Positions 8,916 to 17,554 are shown, numbered from the stretch's first letter. The stretch is DNA of 64,000 bases from Anaerolineales bacterium (GCA_015075185.1 JABTUW010000001.1:434001-498000); one strand, 5' to 3'. The notes: a model not told the origin generated them from the sequence alone. Made by a program: numbers and translations.

Positions 8916-11138
8916 CTAAAGTTTGGTAATCGTGACGTCTTCAATCGTCATTTTCTCTTCATTAAATACGAAAGAAATGCGATACTTTTTGAAGATTTCG
9001 ACGCCTGATTCCGGAACAGGGGGTTGGGGGGATACGCTTTGCCGCTGAAAAAGCACGTAAAAGGAACGGGGACCCGTATCACCGCCGCCAGCGGGGCGGG
9101 ACGGGGCTGCCTGAAGGTTGGTGGCGCTGTCTGAGAGGGTGTTACTATCCTGAATCCACACGCTGATTTTCTGCCCGGCGCCCAGCCCGATATTGGCGGC
9201 GGCTTCGTGAACGGGTTTGTCGGGGCGGATAGGCGAAGCCGGCTCGTTAGAGCGGCGCCCTTCCCAGGTCCAGGCGATGAGAGGCGCAGCGCCGCGAACC
9301 GGCTGCCCGTTTTGATCAACCAGGTCAACATAGACATATTGATTCGAGCCGCTTTCCGCCGTGGTTAGCTGGCGAACGCCAACCAGCCGCCAGAGTCCGC
9401 TCGGCGCTGGCCCTTGATTATCGGGCGTAACTTTTTTGATGCCGACGCCGGCCGCTTCGGCGTTGTTATAGGCTTCACCCTCTTTGGCGTAATAGTTCAG
9501 GATAATTTGCCGCCACTGCGGTACGTTTAGCATCGCTTCGACCGTCCTCTCTACTTTCCTAAAAGTTAGAAAATAATCTACCGCTTGAAAACCAGCTTCG
9601 CTGCCGTTCCCAACTCCGCTCAGATAATCGCTCGGTTGGTTGTGGATGCCAATCCGATAAGTTCCCAGCGGGGCGTTAAACAGGGGCAGATTGCCCCAAT
9701 ACTGGTCGGCTTTGCCCTTGGTGCTGGCTACCCTGGCCTGGTTGGCTTTGGTATAGGCCGCAAAAGAGACGCCTTCCAGCTCTGTCCCGTCGGCGTCTTC
9801 AACCTTTACGTAAACATAACCATTGCCTTTTTCTTTGAATTGAACCTCGACTAACTTCCAGTAGCTTTCCTGACCCTGATATGGCTCAACCAGCACCATC
9901 GGCTCCAGGTACTTCAGCCGCTCGTCAATGCGCCGATCTTCAAATTCTTGGGCCTGGTAGAACTTTTCCAGAGCAGACGGCACCGGGCCGTTGGCGCGGA
10001 CACGGCCCGGCGTAGTCTTGAGCATCTGGACCAGGGGTAATTCTCCTTTTAAGCCCCAATCACGGTCGTAAATGTTGGTAAACCACGGCCCCTGGTGCTC
10101 AAATCCCGGCGACTGCACACCAAATTTGGCCACGCCCACAATCCAGGGCATGAGCGCCAGCATGTAATCCGGCAGGTGATAATTGAACATGGCCATGGTC
10201 AATTCAGAGGCGCGTTGCGGCGTAGGTTTGGGGTAACGCGGGTCGTCGCCGCCGCTAGTGCCGGCCCGTTGCAGCACGTTATAGCCGCCTTCGGTCATCA
10301 TCATCGCGACGGAATGGCCGCAGGCATCACGGACCAGTTTATCCATACGTTCAAAAGCGCGGAAACAAGTCCAATCATCGTAGATGGTAAGTTTAGGGTT
10401 GGCTAACTGCCGCCGAGCCTCGGAAACACGGGTATGCGTCCAGCGATCCCAGACCACGTTAAGGGCCAAACTTGGGCGGCCATCGCCGGCAGCCAGCCAC
10501 TCGGCGTAACTCAGGGGCTGGCCGTGGTCGGCAATATCGTCGTTAGGGTAAGCCAGGGGACGGCCCAGGCAGTAGTTGTGCAGGGCCACTACCATCCGGT
10601 CAAAAACGTCCAGCCGACCACGGCGGGTAATGAGTTCAAAGGGGTTGCCCTCGCCGCCGGGACCGAAGGCTGGAAACAGAGCATACACCCCCACCTTGGC
10701 TAATTTGTCGCGGTCGTCCAGGTAATAGGTAATGACCTGCTGCAGCCAGTTGGCGGGCCGGCCGCCGCCCCATTCCAGGTTCAGGTCCGGTTCATTGCGG
10801 GTTTCAAAGTAGACCACCCCGTAGCGTTCGTATAAAGCACGAGCATAATCCGTTTCCCGAGCAGTCAAATATCCGGGATAGCTCGGCTGGCGATAAAACC
10901 TAACAACTGGCATGATGCCCAGATTGGCCAGCCGGGCCACCAGGCCTTTGGCCGAACCGCCGCCGTCATCGTTGACTTTGACCCATTTAATTTGAGCCGC
11001 CACCAAAAAATCACGCCAAAAAGGCCAATTGCCCTGTCCCCACATGGCCGGCGCCGGCGACCAATGCACCCCGCGCCCCGTATCGCCAGGGGGTCGCGGG
11101 TAATCCTTCAGGTTCTTTGTTACATCCTTGGATTTAAT
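8916..11138 (-). CDS. Clan GH-A-like glycoside hydrolase, probable ATT start
   Basis: Large protein with an N-terminal TIM-barrel glycosidase region and C-terminal beta-rich domains (WKLVEVQFKEKGNG-type and WRLVGVRQL-type repeats, perhaps carbohydrate-binding). ETRNEPDLN supplies the acid/base Glu expected after Asn-Glu-Pro, and MMMTEGGYN a likely nucleophile Glu. No signal peptide is seen. The first ordinary start is a GTG at 11069, but the frame stays open upstream with plausible sequence (YPRPPGDTGRG) back to an ATT at 11138 that has GAGGG eight bases before it. No ATG, GTG or TTG lies between, so either ATT is used or the gene has lost its start. The substrate is unknown. Confidence 0.7.
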   Translation of the reverse strand: MKSKDVTKNLKDYPRPPGDTGRGVHWSPAPAMWGQGNWPFWRDFLVAAQIKWVKVNDDGGGSAKGLVARLANLGIMPVVRFYRQPSYPGYLTARETDYARALYERYGVVYFETRNEPDLNLEWGGGRPANWLQQVITYYLDDRDKLAKVGVYALFPAFGPGGEGNPFELITRRGRLDVFDRMVVALHNYCLGRPLAYPNDDIADHGQPLSYAEWLAAGDGRPSLALNVVWDRWTHTRVSEARRQLANPKLTIYDDWTCFRAFERMDKLVRDACGHSVAMMMTEGGYNVLQRAGTSGGDDPRYPKPTPQRASELTMAMFNYHLPDYMLALMPWIVGVAKFGVQSPGFEHQGPWFTNIYDRDWGLKGELPLVQMLKTTPGRVRANGPVPSALEKFYQAQEFEDRRIDERLKYLEPMVLVEPYQGQESYWKLVEVQFKEKGNGYVYVKVEDADGTELEGVSFAAYTKANQARVASTKGKADQYWGNLPLFNAPLGTYRIGIHNQPSDYLSGVGNGSEAGFQAVDYFLTFRKVERTVEAMLNVPQWRQIILNYYAKEGEAYNNAEAAGVGIKKVTPDNQGPAPSGLWRLVGVRQLTTAESGSNQYVYVDLVDQNGQPVRGAAPLIAWTWEGRRSNEPASPIRPDKPVHEAAANIGLGAGQKISVWIQDSNTLSDSATNLQAAPSRPAGGGDTGPRSFYVLFQRQSVSPQPPVPESGVEIFKKYRISFVFNEEKMTIEDVTITKL

Positions 11139-11249
11139 GTCAAGTGCCCTCTATTTTACTCGCAACTTGGCGTGTCTAAAAATTGAGCCTCCCTATCAAC
11201 TGCTTGTTCTCAAATTTATGGTTCTCGTTTCCCGTCCGGTGTGGCTGTA

Positions 11250-11258
11250 TGCTACAAT
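11250..11258 (+). promoter_or_regulatory. Extended -10 promoter (TGCTACAAT) of the mntA-hepT pair
   Basis: TG-N-TACAAT lies about 18 bp before the chosen GTG start. It overlaps an upstream in-frame ATG at 11249, which argues that this ATG is not the translation start. Confidence 0.45.
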
Positions 11259-11275
11259 ATCGGTTGGAGAAAGAA

Positions 11276-11677
11276 GTGAGTAACAAAGTTATGAGTTTAC
11301 CCCTCGAAATTTGTCAACGGTTGCGCAACCTGTTAGAAGAACGACCGGAAATTAGCTTTGCCTATCTGCACAGCTCTTTTGTTGAGGGTCCAACCTTCCA
11401 CGATATAGATGTGGCAGTCTATTTAGACCCACTCCAAAGCGAGCCGTTTGACTACGAGATGGGGCTAAGCGTGGAACTGACTCGCACGTTGCGCTTGCCG
11501 GTGGATATCCAGGTGCTTAACCAAGCTCCACTGGGCTTTCAACACCAGGTCTTACAGGGTGAACTTCTCTTCGCCCGCGACGAAGTCCAACTGACCGACT
11601 TTATTGAGTACGTTGCCAACGAGTACACCGCCTTTGCTCATTTTTTACCCGATTATTTAGAGGCCGTAACGACGTGA
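11276..11677 (+). CDS. mntA: MntA-type minimal nucleotidyltransferase antitoxin
   Basis: The 133-residue product is a minimal nucleotidyltransferase of type VII toxin-antitoxin systems; the family AMPylates and silences a HepT RNase. The active-site region is SSFVEGPTFHDID, where the usual Gly-Ser is Ser-Ser but the Asp-X-Asp pair is intact. A GTG start is chosen because GGAG stands six bases upstream and the length then matches the family; the ATG at 11291 is an alternative. Its stop overlaps the start of the next gene by four bases, so the two are translationally coupled. Confidence 0.78.
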   Translation: MSNKVMSLPLEICQRLRNLLEERPEISFAYLHSSFVEGPTFHDIDVAVYLDPLQSEPFDYEMGLSVELTRTLRLPVDIQVLNQAPLGFQHQVLQGELLFARDEVQLTDFIEYVANEYTAFAHFLPDYLEAVTT

Positions 11678-12108
11678 GTTCTAACATCAACGTTGAATTG
11701 GTGCGCCACCGGGCGCGAGAAATCCGCGAAAGCCAGGGAAAAATTCGGAGCTATACCGCTCAGCCCGACGCCGATTTTTTTGCCGATGAACGTAACCTTT
11801 ACACCGTCATGCATTTGCTCCTAATTTGTATCGAGGCGGTGGCTGGGATCTGTAATCATCTCCTGGCCAAAACTGCCCGCGAAGCTCCGGCCAGTTACGC
11901 TGAGTGTTTTGAGGGACTCCGTGAGCTTAACATTCTGGACGAGCCTCTCCAAAATCATTTGATTCAGATGGCTCGCTTTCGCAACATCTTGGTTCATCAT
12001 TACCGGCAAGTCGAACCGGAGCGAGTATTACCTTATGCCAGAGAAAATCTGGACGATTTTGACAATTACCTCCGCCAGGTTGGCCAATTTGTGGGCCGAC
12101 AACTTTAA
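11674..12108 (+). CDS. hepT: HepT-like (DUF86/HEPN) ribonuclease toxin
   Basis: The 144-residue all-helical HEPN protein carries the catalytic RX4-6H motif in RFRNILVHHY near residue 108. HepT enzymes are RNases that are neutralised when the partner nucleotidyltransferase adenylylates a tyrosine close to this motif; the Tyr directly after the two His residues fits. The GTG start lies in a GTGA overlap with mntA. Gene order, overlap and sizes match known MntA/HepT pairs. Confidence 0.82.
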   Translation: MSSNINVELVRHRAREIRESQGKIRSYTAQPDADFFADERNLYTVMHLLLICIEAVAGICNHLLAKTAREAPASYAECFEGLRELNILDEPLQNHLIQMARFRNILVHHYRQVEPERVLPYARENLDDFDNYLRQVGQFVGRQL

Positions 12109-12131
12109 ATTCTATTGAGGATTGACAATAT

Positions 12132-13544
12132 ATGAAACAAAAAAACATGCGGCGCTCGCCTCGGCCAGAGCCTACCTTTTACCTGCTTACCCTGGGCTGC
12201 CCCAAGAACACCTTCGACAGCGAGGGCATCAGCGAAATGCTGCTACAGGCCAGCTACAACAGCACGACCGACCCCAACCGGGCCGACGTACTGATTGTCA
12301 ACACCTGCGGCTTTTTGCAGGCCGCCAAAGATGAGTCCATCGGCGCGCTGCAAGAGCTGGCGGCGCTCAAAAAGAGGAATAGAGCCAAAGGGCGGCAGCA
12401 GTTGCTCATTGCCGCCGGCTGCATGGCCCAACGTTTTGGCAGCGAAGTGACCCGCCAGGTCAAAGGGCTGGACGGCCTCATCGGCACGCGGGCCTGGACC
12501 GACATTGTCCCCTTTATTCAAAAACTGCGGGCCGAAAAACGACCCGAGCCACTCTACCATCTCCCTGAAACTGCCGACACGCCCATCGAAACCATTGCCC
12601 TTAACCGGCAGCAGGTGGATGTGGGTCGGGCCAGCGCCTACCTCAAAATCAGCGATGGCTGTTCCGCGCCGTGCGCCTTCTGCACCATCCCCAGCTTCAA
12701 GGGGTTGAATCGCAGCCGTCCCCGCGAACACATCTTGAGCGAGGCTCAACATCTGGCTGCCGCCGGGGTGCAGGAAGTTATCCTCATTGCCCAGGATACG
12801 ACCGCCTATGGCCGCGATTGGGGTGAACTGGATGGTCTGCCGGACTTGATGGAGCAACTGGTCAAGGCCGCGCCGGCAATCAAGTGGTGGCGGCTGATGT
12901 ACGCCTATCCCGGCCACGCCAGTGACCGGCTGGTCGAGGTCATGGCCGCTCACCCGCAGATCATCCCCTACATTGACATGCCGCTTCAGCACGGCCACCC
13001 TGACACGCTCAAACGCATGCGCCGCCCCCACAATGTAGACAAGCTGCTGCGCTGGATCGAGACTTATCGCCAGGCATTCCCTGCGGTCACCGGCGCCGTG
13101 CTGCGAACGACCTTCATCGTCGGCTATCCCGGCGAAACCGAAGCCGAGTTTCAGGGCTTGCTCGATTTTATGGGTGCGGTTCAGTTCGACCGGGTGGGGG
13201 CGTTCACTTTTTCGCCGGAGCCGGGCACGCCGGCCTTTGATCTGCCCAATCAAATTGGCGAGGCGACCAAACAAGAACGCTGGGAGCGACTGATGGCTTT
13301 CCAGCAGCCGATTTCGCTGGAACGCAACCAACAGATGGTCGGTCAAAAGTTGGACGTGCTGGTAGACGGCGCGGGCGACGGCGTCAGCATCACCCGCAGC
13401 TACCGCGACGCGCCGGAGATTGACGGCTACGTCGTGGTCGAGAAGGAACTACCCCTTGGCCAGATGGTCCCGGTGCTGGTCACTGGGGCGATGGAGTACG
13501 ATCTGGTAGCGATGCCCGCCAATGAGCCGATTTTGGTGATGTAG
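12132..13544 (+). CDS. rimO: Ribosomal protein uS12 methylthiotransferase RimO
   Basis: The 470-residue radical-SAM methylthiotransferase modifies an aspartate of ribosomal protein uS12. An N-terminal UPF0004 domain holds three cluster cysteines (LGCPKN, NTCGF, AGCMAQ). The radical-SAM motif CSAPCAFC is near residue 177, and a C-terminal TRAM-like segment follows (LDVLVDG ... YVVVEKELP). LGCPKNTFDSE is more RimO-like than MiaB-like. GAGGA lies about twelve bases before the ATG. The next gene begins three bases after the stop. Confidence 0.92.
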   Translation: MKQKNMRRSPRPEPTFYLLTLGCPKNTFDSEGISEMLLQASYNSTTDPNRADVLIVNTCGFLQAAKDESIGALQELAALKKRNRAKGRQQLLIAAGCMAQRFGSEVTRQVKGLDGLIGTRAWTDIVPFIQKLRAEKRPEPLYHLPETADTPIETIALNRQQVDVGRASAYLKISDGCSAPCAFCTIPSFKGLNRSRPREHILSEAQHLAAAGVQEVILIAQDTTAYGRDWGELDGLPDLMEQLVKAAPAIKWWRLMYAYPGHASDRLVEVMAAHPQIIPYIDMPLQHGHPDTLKRMRRPHNVDKLLRWIETYRQAFPAVTGAVLRTTFIVGYPGETEAEFQGLLDFMGAVQFDRVGAFTFSPEPGTPAFDLPNQIGEATKQERWERLMAFQQPISLERNQQMVGQKLDVLVDGAGDGVSITRSYRDAPEIDGYVVVEKELPLGQMVPVLVTGAMEYDLVAMPANEPILVM

Positions 13545-13547
13545 CTT

Positions 13548-14126
13548 GTGCCTGATCGCACGGTTAAAATCAGCAAGTTTTTAAGCCTGGTGCTGCGGCA
13601 CAAGCCCGAAACCATTGGCCTGACCCTCGATCCGGCCGGCTGGGTTTCGGTGGTGGAACTGCTGCGGGCATGTGAGAAGCATGACTTCCCACTTTCACGC
13701 GAGGAACTGGAGGCGGGTGTCGCTACCAACGACAAACAACGCTTCTCTTTGAGCGAGGATGGTCAACGCATTCGAGCCAACCAGGGCCATTCGGTTGAGG
13801 TCGAGTTGGGCTACCAGCCAGCCGAGCCACCGGAATTTTTGTATCACGGAACGGTCGAGCGGTTTGTGCCGTCAATCCGGGCCAAAGGCTTGCTCAAAGG
13901 CCAGCGCCATCACGTCCACCTCTCACCGGACATCACAACAGCGGCCAAAGTCGGCAGCCGGCGGGGTAAACCGGTCATCCTAACGGTCAGCAGCGGCCGG
14001 ATGTACCGAGCGGGTTATCGCTTTTACCAATCCGCTAACGGCGTCTGGCTGACGGACCGCGTCCCAACAACCTATATCACAGAAGAAATAGTCAATAGCC
14101 AATTGTCAATTGCCAATAAGGATTAA
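13548..14126 (+). CDS. kptA: RNA 2'-phosphotransferase KptA/Tpt1 family
   Basis: The 192-residue protein belongs to the Tpt1/KptA family, which removes an internal RNA 2'-phosphate using NAD+. Family signatures are SLVLRHKPETIGL at the N-terminus, FLYHGT near 100 and HVHLSPD near 122, supplying the conserved Arg and His residues. The GTG start lies three bases after rimO, so the two are co-transcribed. The last dozen residues (VNSQLSIANKD) are encoded by an intergenic repeat of the TCAATTG type, so the original C-terminus was probably a little shorter or different. The bacterial substrate of this family is unsettled. Confidence 0.88.
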   Translation: MPDRTVKISKFLSLVLRHKPETIGLTLDPAGWVSVVELLRACEKHDFPLSREELEAGVATNDKQRFSLSEDGQRIRANQGHSVEVELGYQPAEPPEFLYHGTVERFVPSIRAKGLLKGQRHHVHLSPDITTAAKVGSRRGKPVILTVSSGRMYRAGYRFYQSANGVWLTDRVPTTYITEEIVNSQLSIANKD

Positions 14127-14150
14127 CTTCTTCTGGCTACTGATGACTGA

Positions 14151-14612
14151 CTACTCCCCAAAATTATACAGCGACAGCATATGGTACATCACAATCCCCA
14201 CGCTCGTTGCCAGATTCAGGCTGCGGACCTGGGGATTTTTCATGGGAATGGTAAAGCAGGCTTGAGGGTAGGTGTCGAGCAGCCCACGGGGCAGGCCGCC
14301 CGTTTCCCGGCCAAAGAGAAAAAAGTCGCCCGGTTGGGGTCGGATCAGGGTATAGGGCCGGTCTTTGGCTTTGGTGGTCAGCAAGTAAGTACGGGTCATA
14401 TCCAGCCCGGCCAGGAAAGCTGACAAATCCGGCTGGTGCTGGATGCGGACATACTCCCAATAATCCAACCCGGCCCGCTTGAGGTGGCTGTCGTGCAGCA
14501 CAAAGCTTGGCTTGCCGGCGATGATAAGCCCCATCTCCGCTGCCGCGCACAGCCGGGCAATGTTGCCGGTATTTTGGGGGATTTCCGGCTCGACGAGGAC
14601 GACGTTAAACAT
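14151..14612 (-). CDS. trmL: tRNA (cytidine(34)-2'-O)-methyltransferase TrmL
   Basis: The 153-residue SPOUT methyltransferase methylates the wobble ribose of tRNA-Leu isoacceptors. The start FNVVLVEPEIPQNTGN is the family N-terminus, so the ATG at 14612 is chosen rather than one 22 codons upstream. LFGRETGGLP and the knot-forming RSLNLATSVGIVMY are intact, and the length is normal for TrmL. It is convergent with kptA. Confidence 0.9.
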   Translation of the reverse strand: MFNVVLVEPEIPQNTGNIARLCAAAEMGLIIAGKPSFVLHDSHLKRAGLDYWEYVRIQHQPDLSAFLAGLDMTRTYLLTTKAKDRPYTLIRPQPGDFFLFGRETGGLPRGLLDTYPQACFTIPMKNPQVRSLNLATSVGIVMYHMLSLYNFGE

Positions 14613-14729
14613 AGGGCGTATTTTATCTGAAACCCGTTGAATGCCAACTTTCCAAAAACACTGGTTTAAACCGATCAAAACGTGAGTTTATTACTCCGGG
14701 AAACACAAAGTAGGGATCCAAGTAAATGG

Positions 14730-15638
14730 TCAAGTATGGGCAGAAGCGGAGTGTGAGTTGAGAGGTTGAAGATGCTGCAGTTTGTCCGGGTTCCAAACCG
14801 TGCGAATCTCGGTAATGCGGCTTCCATCGCCGGCAAAGTTCATGACCCCGATTACCTTATCCTCAATCAGCAGTATGAGCGACAAGGCGCCGTTAACTTC
14901 TGCTATTTGAACCTCCACATTAACGTACTGTTTGCGGAACAGGCCGCGCAGCAAGCGCAGCACGATGTCCCGGCCAACCAAAGGCCGGGGAGCAGCATGG
15001 ATTTTGCCGCCGCCGTCGGGCCAGACGGTTACATCTTCTGCCAGCACCTGTGTCAGCGTTTCCAAGTCGCCGCTTTGAATCGCCTGCAAAAATTTGGAGA
15101 CTAATTGATGTTGGTCGCGGGAAACGACTTCGAACCGGGGCCGGCGTTGAACCAGGTACTGCTTGGCGCGATGATAATGCTGGCGGCAGTTGACCTCGCT
15201 TTTTTCTAACATTTGGGCAATTTCAGGGTAGCTGAAATCAAAAACCTCACGCAGCAAAAATATGGCCCGCTCCAGCGGCGAGAGGTTTTCCAGCAGAACC
15301 AAGAAAGCCATCGAAATCATTTCGTGTCTATTGACCAGGGTGGTGGTTGGCTCAGCGGTGAGCAGGGGTTCCGGCAGCCAGGGGCCGAAATAACTTTCCC
15401 GCTGTGCCCTGGCTGATTTGAGATGATCCAGGCAGAGACGGGTGGTCACAGTGGACAAAAAAGCTTTGGGCGATTGAATCCGGTCGAGGGGGGTGGCCTC
15501 GTAGCGCAAATAAGCATCTTGAACAATATCTTCCGCCTCCATCACGCTGCCTAACATGCGATAAGCGATGGAAAACAGCAGCGGACGGTAACTTTCAAAA
15601 ATTTCAGTTTTTTGAGTAGCTTTAGCCATTTGACTCAT
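14730..15638 (-). CDS. ECF41-group RNA polymerase sigma factor with fused SnoaL-like domain
   Basis: Sigma factor with region 2 (YRPLLFSIAYRMLGSVMEAE), region 4 (FSYPEIAQMLEKSEVNCRQH) and a C-terminal SnoaL/NTF2-like extension of about 130 residues. It carries both hallmarks of group ECF41: WLPEPL between regions 2 and 4, and NPDKL near the C-terminus. In studied ECF41 factors the fused domain replaces an anti-sigma factor. The ATG at 15638 is preferred over an upstream TTG. It lies downstream of a carboxymuconolactone decarboxylase-like gene preceded by an ECF41-type promoter, so autoregulation is expected. Confidence 0.9.
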   Translation of the reverse strand: MSQMAKATQKTEIFESYRPLLFSIAYRMLGSVMEAEDIVQDAYLRYEATPLDRIQSPKAFLSTVTTRLCLDHLKSARAQRESYFGPWLPEPLLTAEPTTTLVNRHEMISMAFLVLLENLSPLERAIFLLREVFDFSYPEIAQMLEKSEVNCRQHYHRAKQYLVQRRPRFEVVSRDQHQLVSKFLQAIQSGDLETLTQVLAEDVTVWPDGGGKIHAAPRPLVGRDIVLRLLRGLFRKQYVNVEVQIAEVNGALSLILLIEDKVIGVMNFAGDGSRITEIRTVWNPDKLQHLQPLNSHSASAHT

Positions 15639-15656
15639 AGACTTTCTAAGCAAGCA

Positions 15657-15677
15657 GGCTGACGCCTATCGTCAGCC
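15657..15677. other. Hairpin between the ECF41 gene and its partner
   Basis: GGCTGACG and CGTCAGCC are exact 8-bp arms around a 5-base loop. It lies between the two genes of the operon, about 19 bases before the sigma-factor start, and has no T-run, so it is more likely an mRNA processing or attenuation element than a terminator. Confidence 0.5.
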
Positions 15678-15706
15678 CGCTGTCCATTTTTTTGGATCAT
15701 TGACAG

Positions 15707-16168
15707 TTATCTATGGGGTTTGGGTTGGTAAGTACCCACCTCGACCCGGAAGCTGATGGCCAGGCGATTCCAGCCATTAATGGCAATGAGCGCCAGGGTT
15801 AGATTTACCAGTTCAGCTTCGCTAAAATGCTGCCTGACCTGCTGATACAATTCATCTGAAACGTCGTGATCTGCAATCAAAGTTAAGGCTTCCGTCCAGG
15901 CCAGAGCCGCCCGTTCCCGTTCGGTATAATAGGGCGCTTCTCGCCAGGCCGACAAGCCATAGAGACGCTGCTCGCTTTCACCATTGGCCCGGGCGTCTTT
16001 GGTGTGCATATCAATACAGTAAGCGCAGTGGTTGATCTGCGAGGCACGGGTTTTGACCAGCTCCAACAGGGATACTTCCAGACCACATTCATTTACATAA
16101 TGCTGCAAACTGCGCATGACTCGTACTGCTCCAGGAGCAACATTGGCATAATCCAATCGTACTGACAT
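15707..16168 (-). CDS. Carboxymuconolactone decarboxylase (AhpD-like) family protein, ECF41 partner
   Basis: The 153-residue all-helical protein has the AhpD-type CXXC plus His motif (CAYCIDMH, near residue 51), which in the family supports peroxidase-linked thiol chemistry. Such proteins are one of the three classic ECF41 neighbours (carboxymuconolactone decarboxylase, oxidoreductase, epimerase), and this gene directly precedes the sigma-factor gene. It has an ECF41-type promoter 190 bp upstream. The physiological substrate is unknown. Confidence 0.88.
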   Translation of the reverse strand: MSVRLDYANVAPGAVRVMRSLQHYVNECGLEVSLLELVKTRASQINHCAYCIDMHTKDARANGESEQRLYGLSAWREAPYYTERERAALAWTEALTLIADHDVSDELYQQVRQHFSEAELVNLTLALIAINGWNRLAISFRVEVGTYQPKPHR

Positions 16169-16230
16169 ATTTTTCCCCTTTCAAAATTAAATATGACTTA
16201 CGCAGTTCAAAACTTTAAGGCCAAAATTTT

Positions 16231-16296
16231 ACCGCAGAGACGCAGAGGGCGCTGAGTTTTTATAAATTTTCTCTGCGTTCTCGGCGTCTCTGCGGT
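16231..16296. repeat. Intergenic palindromic repeat (ACCGCAGAGACGC family)
   Basis: ACCGCAGAGACGC and GCGTCTCTGCGGT are exact 13-bp arms around an AT-rich core. It lies in the untranslated leader between the ECF41 promoter and the gene at 15707. A related copy is at 962-1056. Confidence 0.75.
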
Positions 16297-16359
16297 GATT
16301 TTTCTTCAACATAGTTCAACTGCGTAACTCCTATTAAACAGAAAATATTCTAGAAATAA

Positions 16360-16386
16360 GACGAGCCAACCGGCCGTTTTGTGACA
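16360..16386 (-). promoter_or_regulatory. ECF41-type promoter (TGTCACA, 16 bp, CGTC)
   Basis: The minus strand shows TGTCACA (16386-16380), a 16-bp spacer and CGTC (16363-16360). These are the -35 and -10 elements described for ECF41 sigma factors. It points at the carboxymuconolactone decarboxylase-ECF41 operon, giving a direct autoregulatory loop and a leader of about 185 bases. Confidence 0.72.
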
Positions 16387-16477
16387 GGTGGGGCCTGCCA
16401 CCCATCAAGTTGACACGTATCATTCTACCGGTACACTAACCCCAAAGCCAATTGAATGAGCAATCAGGGGGAAAGTG

Positions 16478-17554
16478 ATGACGGCAACGATTGTTGTTTT
16501 AGAAGGGGATCAGACGGGCCAGGAACTGCTGCTAGAAGCGCTGCGAGTACTCGACCCGGCAGTGGCCGGGTTAACTTGTAACTTTAGCAAATTTGATTTG
16601 AGTTTGACCAACCGGCGGGCCACCAACAATCAAGTAGTTTACGAGGCGGCGGAAGCGATGAAAAAAGCGGGGTTGGGGTTGAAAGCCGCCACCATTACCC
16701 CCGAAACAGCCGGAGATGTCGGCAGCCCCAACGCCATCCTTCGTGACGCGGTGGACGGCACGGTCATTGTCCGCACCGGGCGGCGCATTCCCGGCGTGCG
16801 GCCGGCGGGTGGGGCCTATGCGCCCATTTCGGTGGTGCGCATGGCCGTCGGCGACGCCTACGGGGCTGAGGAGCACCGCGAAGGGGAGGGCCTGGACGAG
16901 GTCGCCTTCCGCACCGAACGCATCACCCGCCGCCACTGCCGGGCCGTGGCCGAGTTTGCCTTCCGCCACGCCGAAAAGTTGCGGGTCAAGGTCTTTGGCG
17001 GTCCCAAATATACCGTTAGCCCCGTCTACGAAGGTATGCTGAAAGAGGAAATGGACGCCGCAGCCAAGCGTCACCCCCAGGTGCGCTACGAACCGCAGTT
17101 GATTGACGCCACCTACGCCCTCTTGCTGAGCAACGCCGGCGACGGCATGGTCATCCCCTCGCTGAACCGTGACGGCGACTGCCTGAGCGACTTTGTGCTG
17201 CAAATGTTCGGCTCCATCGCCGGGTCGGAGTCGCTGCTCATCTCCTTTGACGAGGTCTGGCATCCCTGCGTGGTGATGGCCGAAGCGCCGCACGGCACGG
17301 CCCCATCCTTGCAGGGTAAAAATCTGGCCAATCCGATGGCCATGATTTTAGCCGGGGCTGCTCTATTCCGGTACATCGAAGCGCCAGAAGCAGCCCAGGC
17401 TTCACGGGCGATCTACGAGGCGGTCTTTGAAACTATTGCCGACGGCATATGTACCACCGACTTGGGCGGCACTGCTTCGACCAGCGAATTTACCGACGAG
17501 ATCATCCAGCGGGTGCAGTCCAAGCTGGAAGTATGGCAAACGCTGGGAAACTGA
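16478..17554 (+). CDS. Isocitrate/isopropylmalate dehydrogenase family protein
   Basis: The 358-residue protein aligns along its length with beta-decarboxylating dehydrogenases. DGDCLSDF provides metal-binding Asp residues, and EAPHGTAPSLQGKNLANP matches the NAD-binding region after the conserved His-Gly. The substrate loop is unusual: where relatives have an LYANxRP-like arginine stretch this has RTGRRIPGVRP, followed by VGDAYGAEEHREGEG instead of ENTEG-YAG. It is therefore a divergent member whose substrate cannot be named. The ATG at 16478 has AGGGGGA upstream. It is monocistronic and convergent with guaB. Confidence 0.75.
   Translation: MTATIVVLEGDQTGQELLLEALRVLDPAVAGLTCNFSKFDLSLTNRRATNNQVVYEAAEAMKKAGLGLKAATITPETAGDVGSPNAILRDAVDGTVIVRTGRRIPGVRPAGGAYAPISVVRMAVGDAYGAEEHREGEGLDEVAFRTERITRRHCRAVAEFAFRHAEKLRVKVFGGPKYTVSPVYEGMLKEEMDAAAKRHPQVRYEPQLIDATYALLLSNAGDGMVIPSLNRDGDCLSDFVLQMFGSIAGSESLLISFDEVWHPCVVMAEAPHGTAPSLQGKNLANPMAMILAGAALFRYIEAPEAAQASRAIYEAVFETIADGICTTDLGGTASTSEFTDEIIQRVQSKLEVWQTLGN

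Noticed and set aside
12243..13346. 367-codon ORF antisense to rimO
   Set aside because: The protein is unlike any family and the opposite frame encodes unmistakable RimO motifs.
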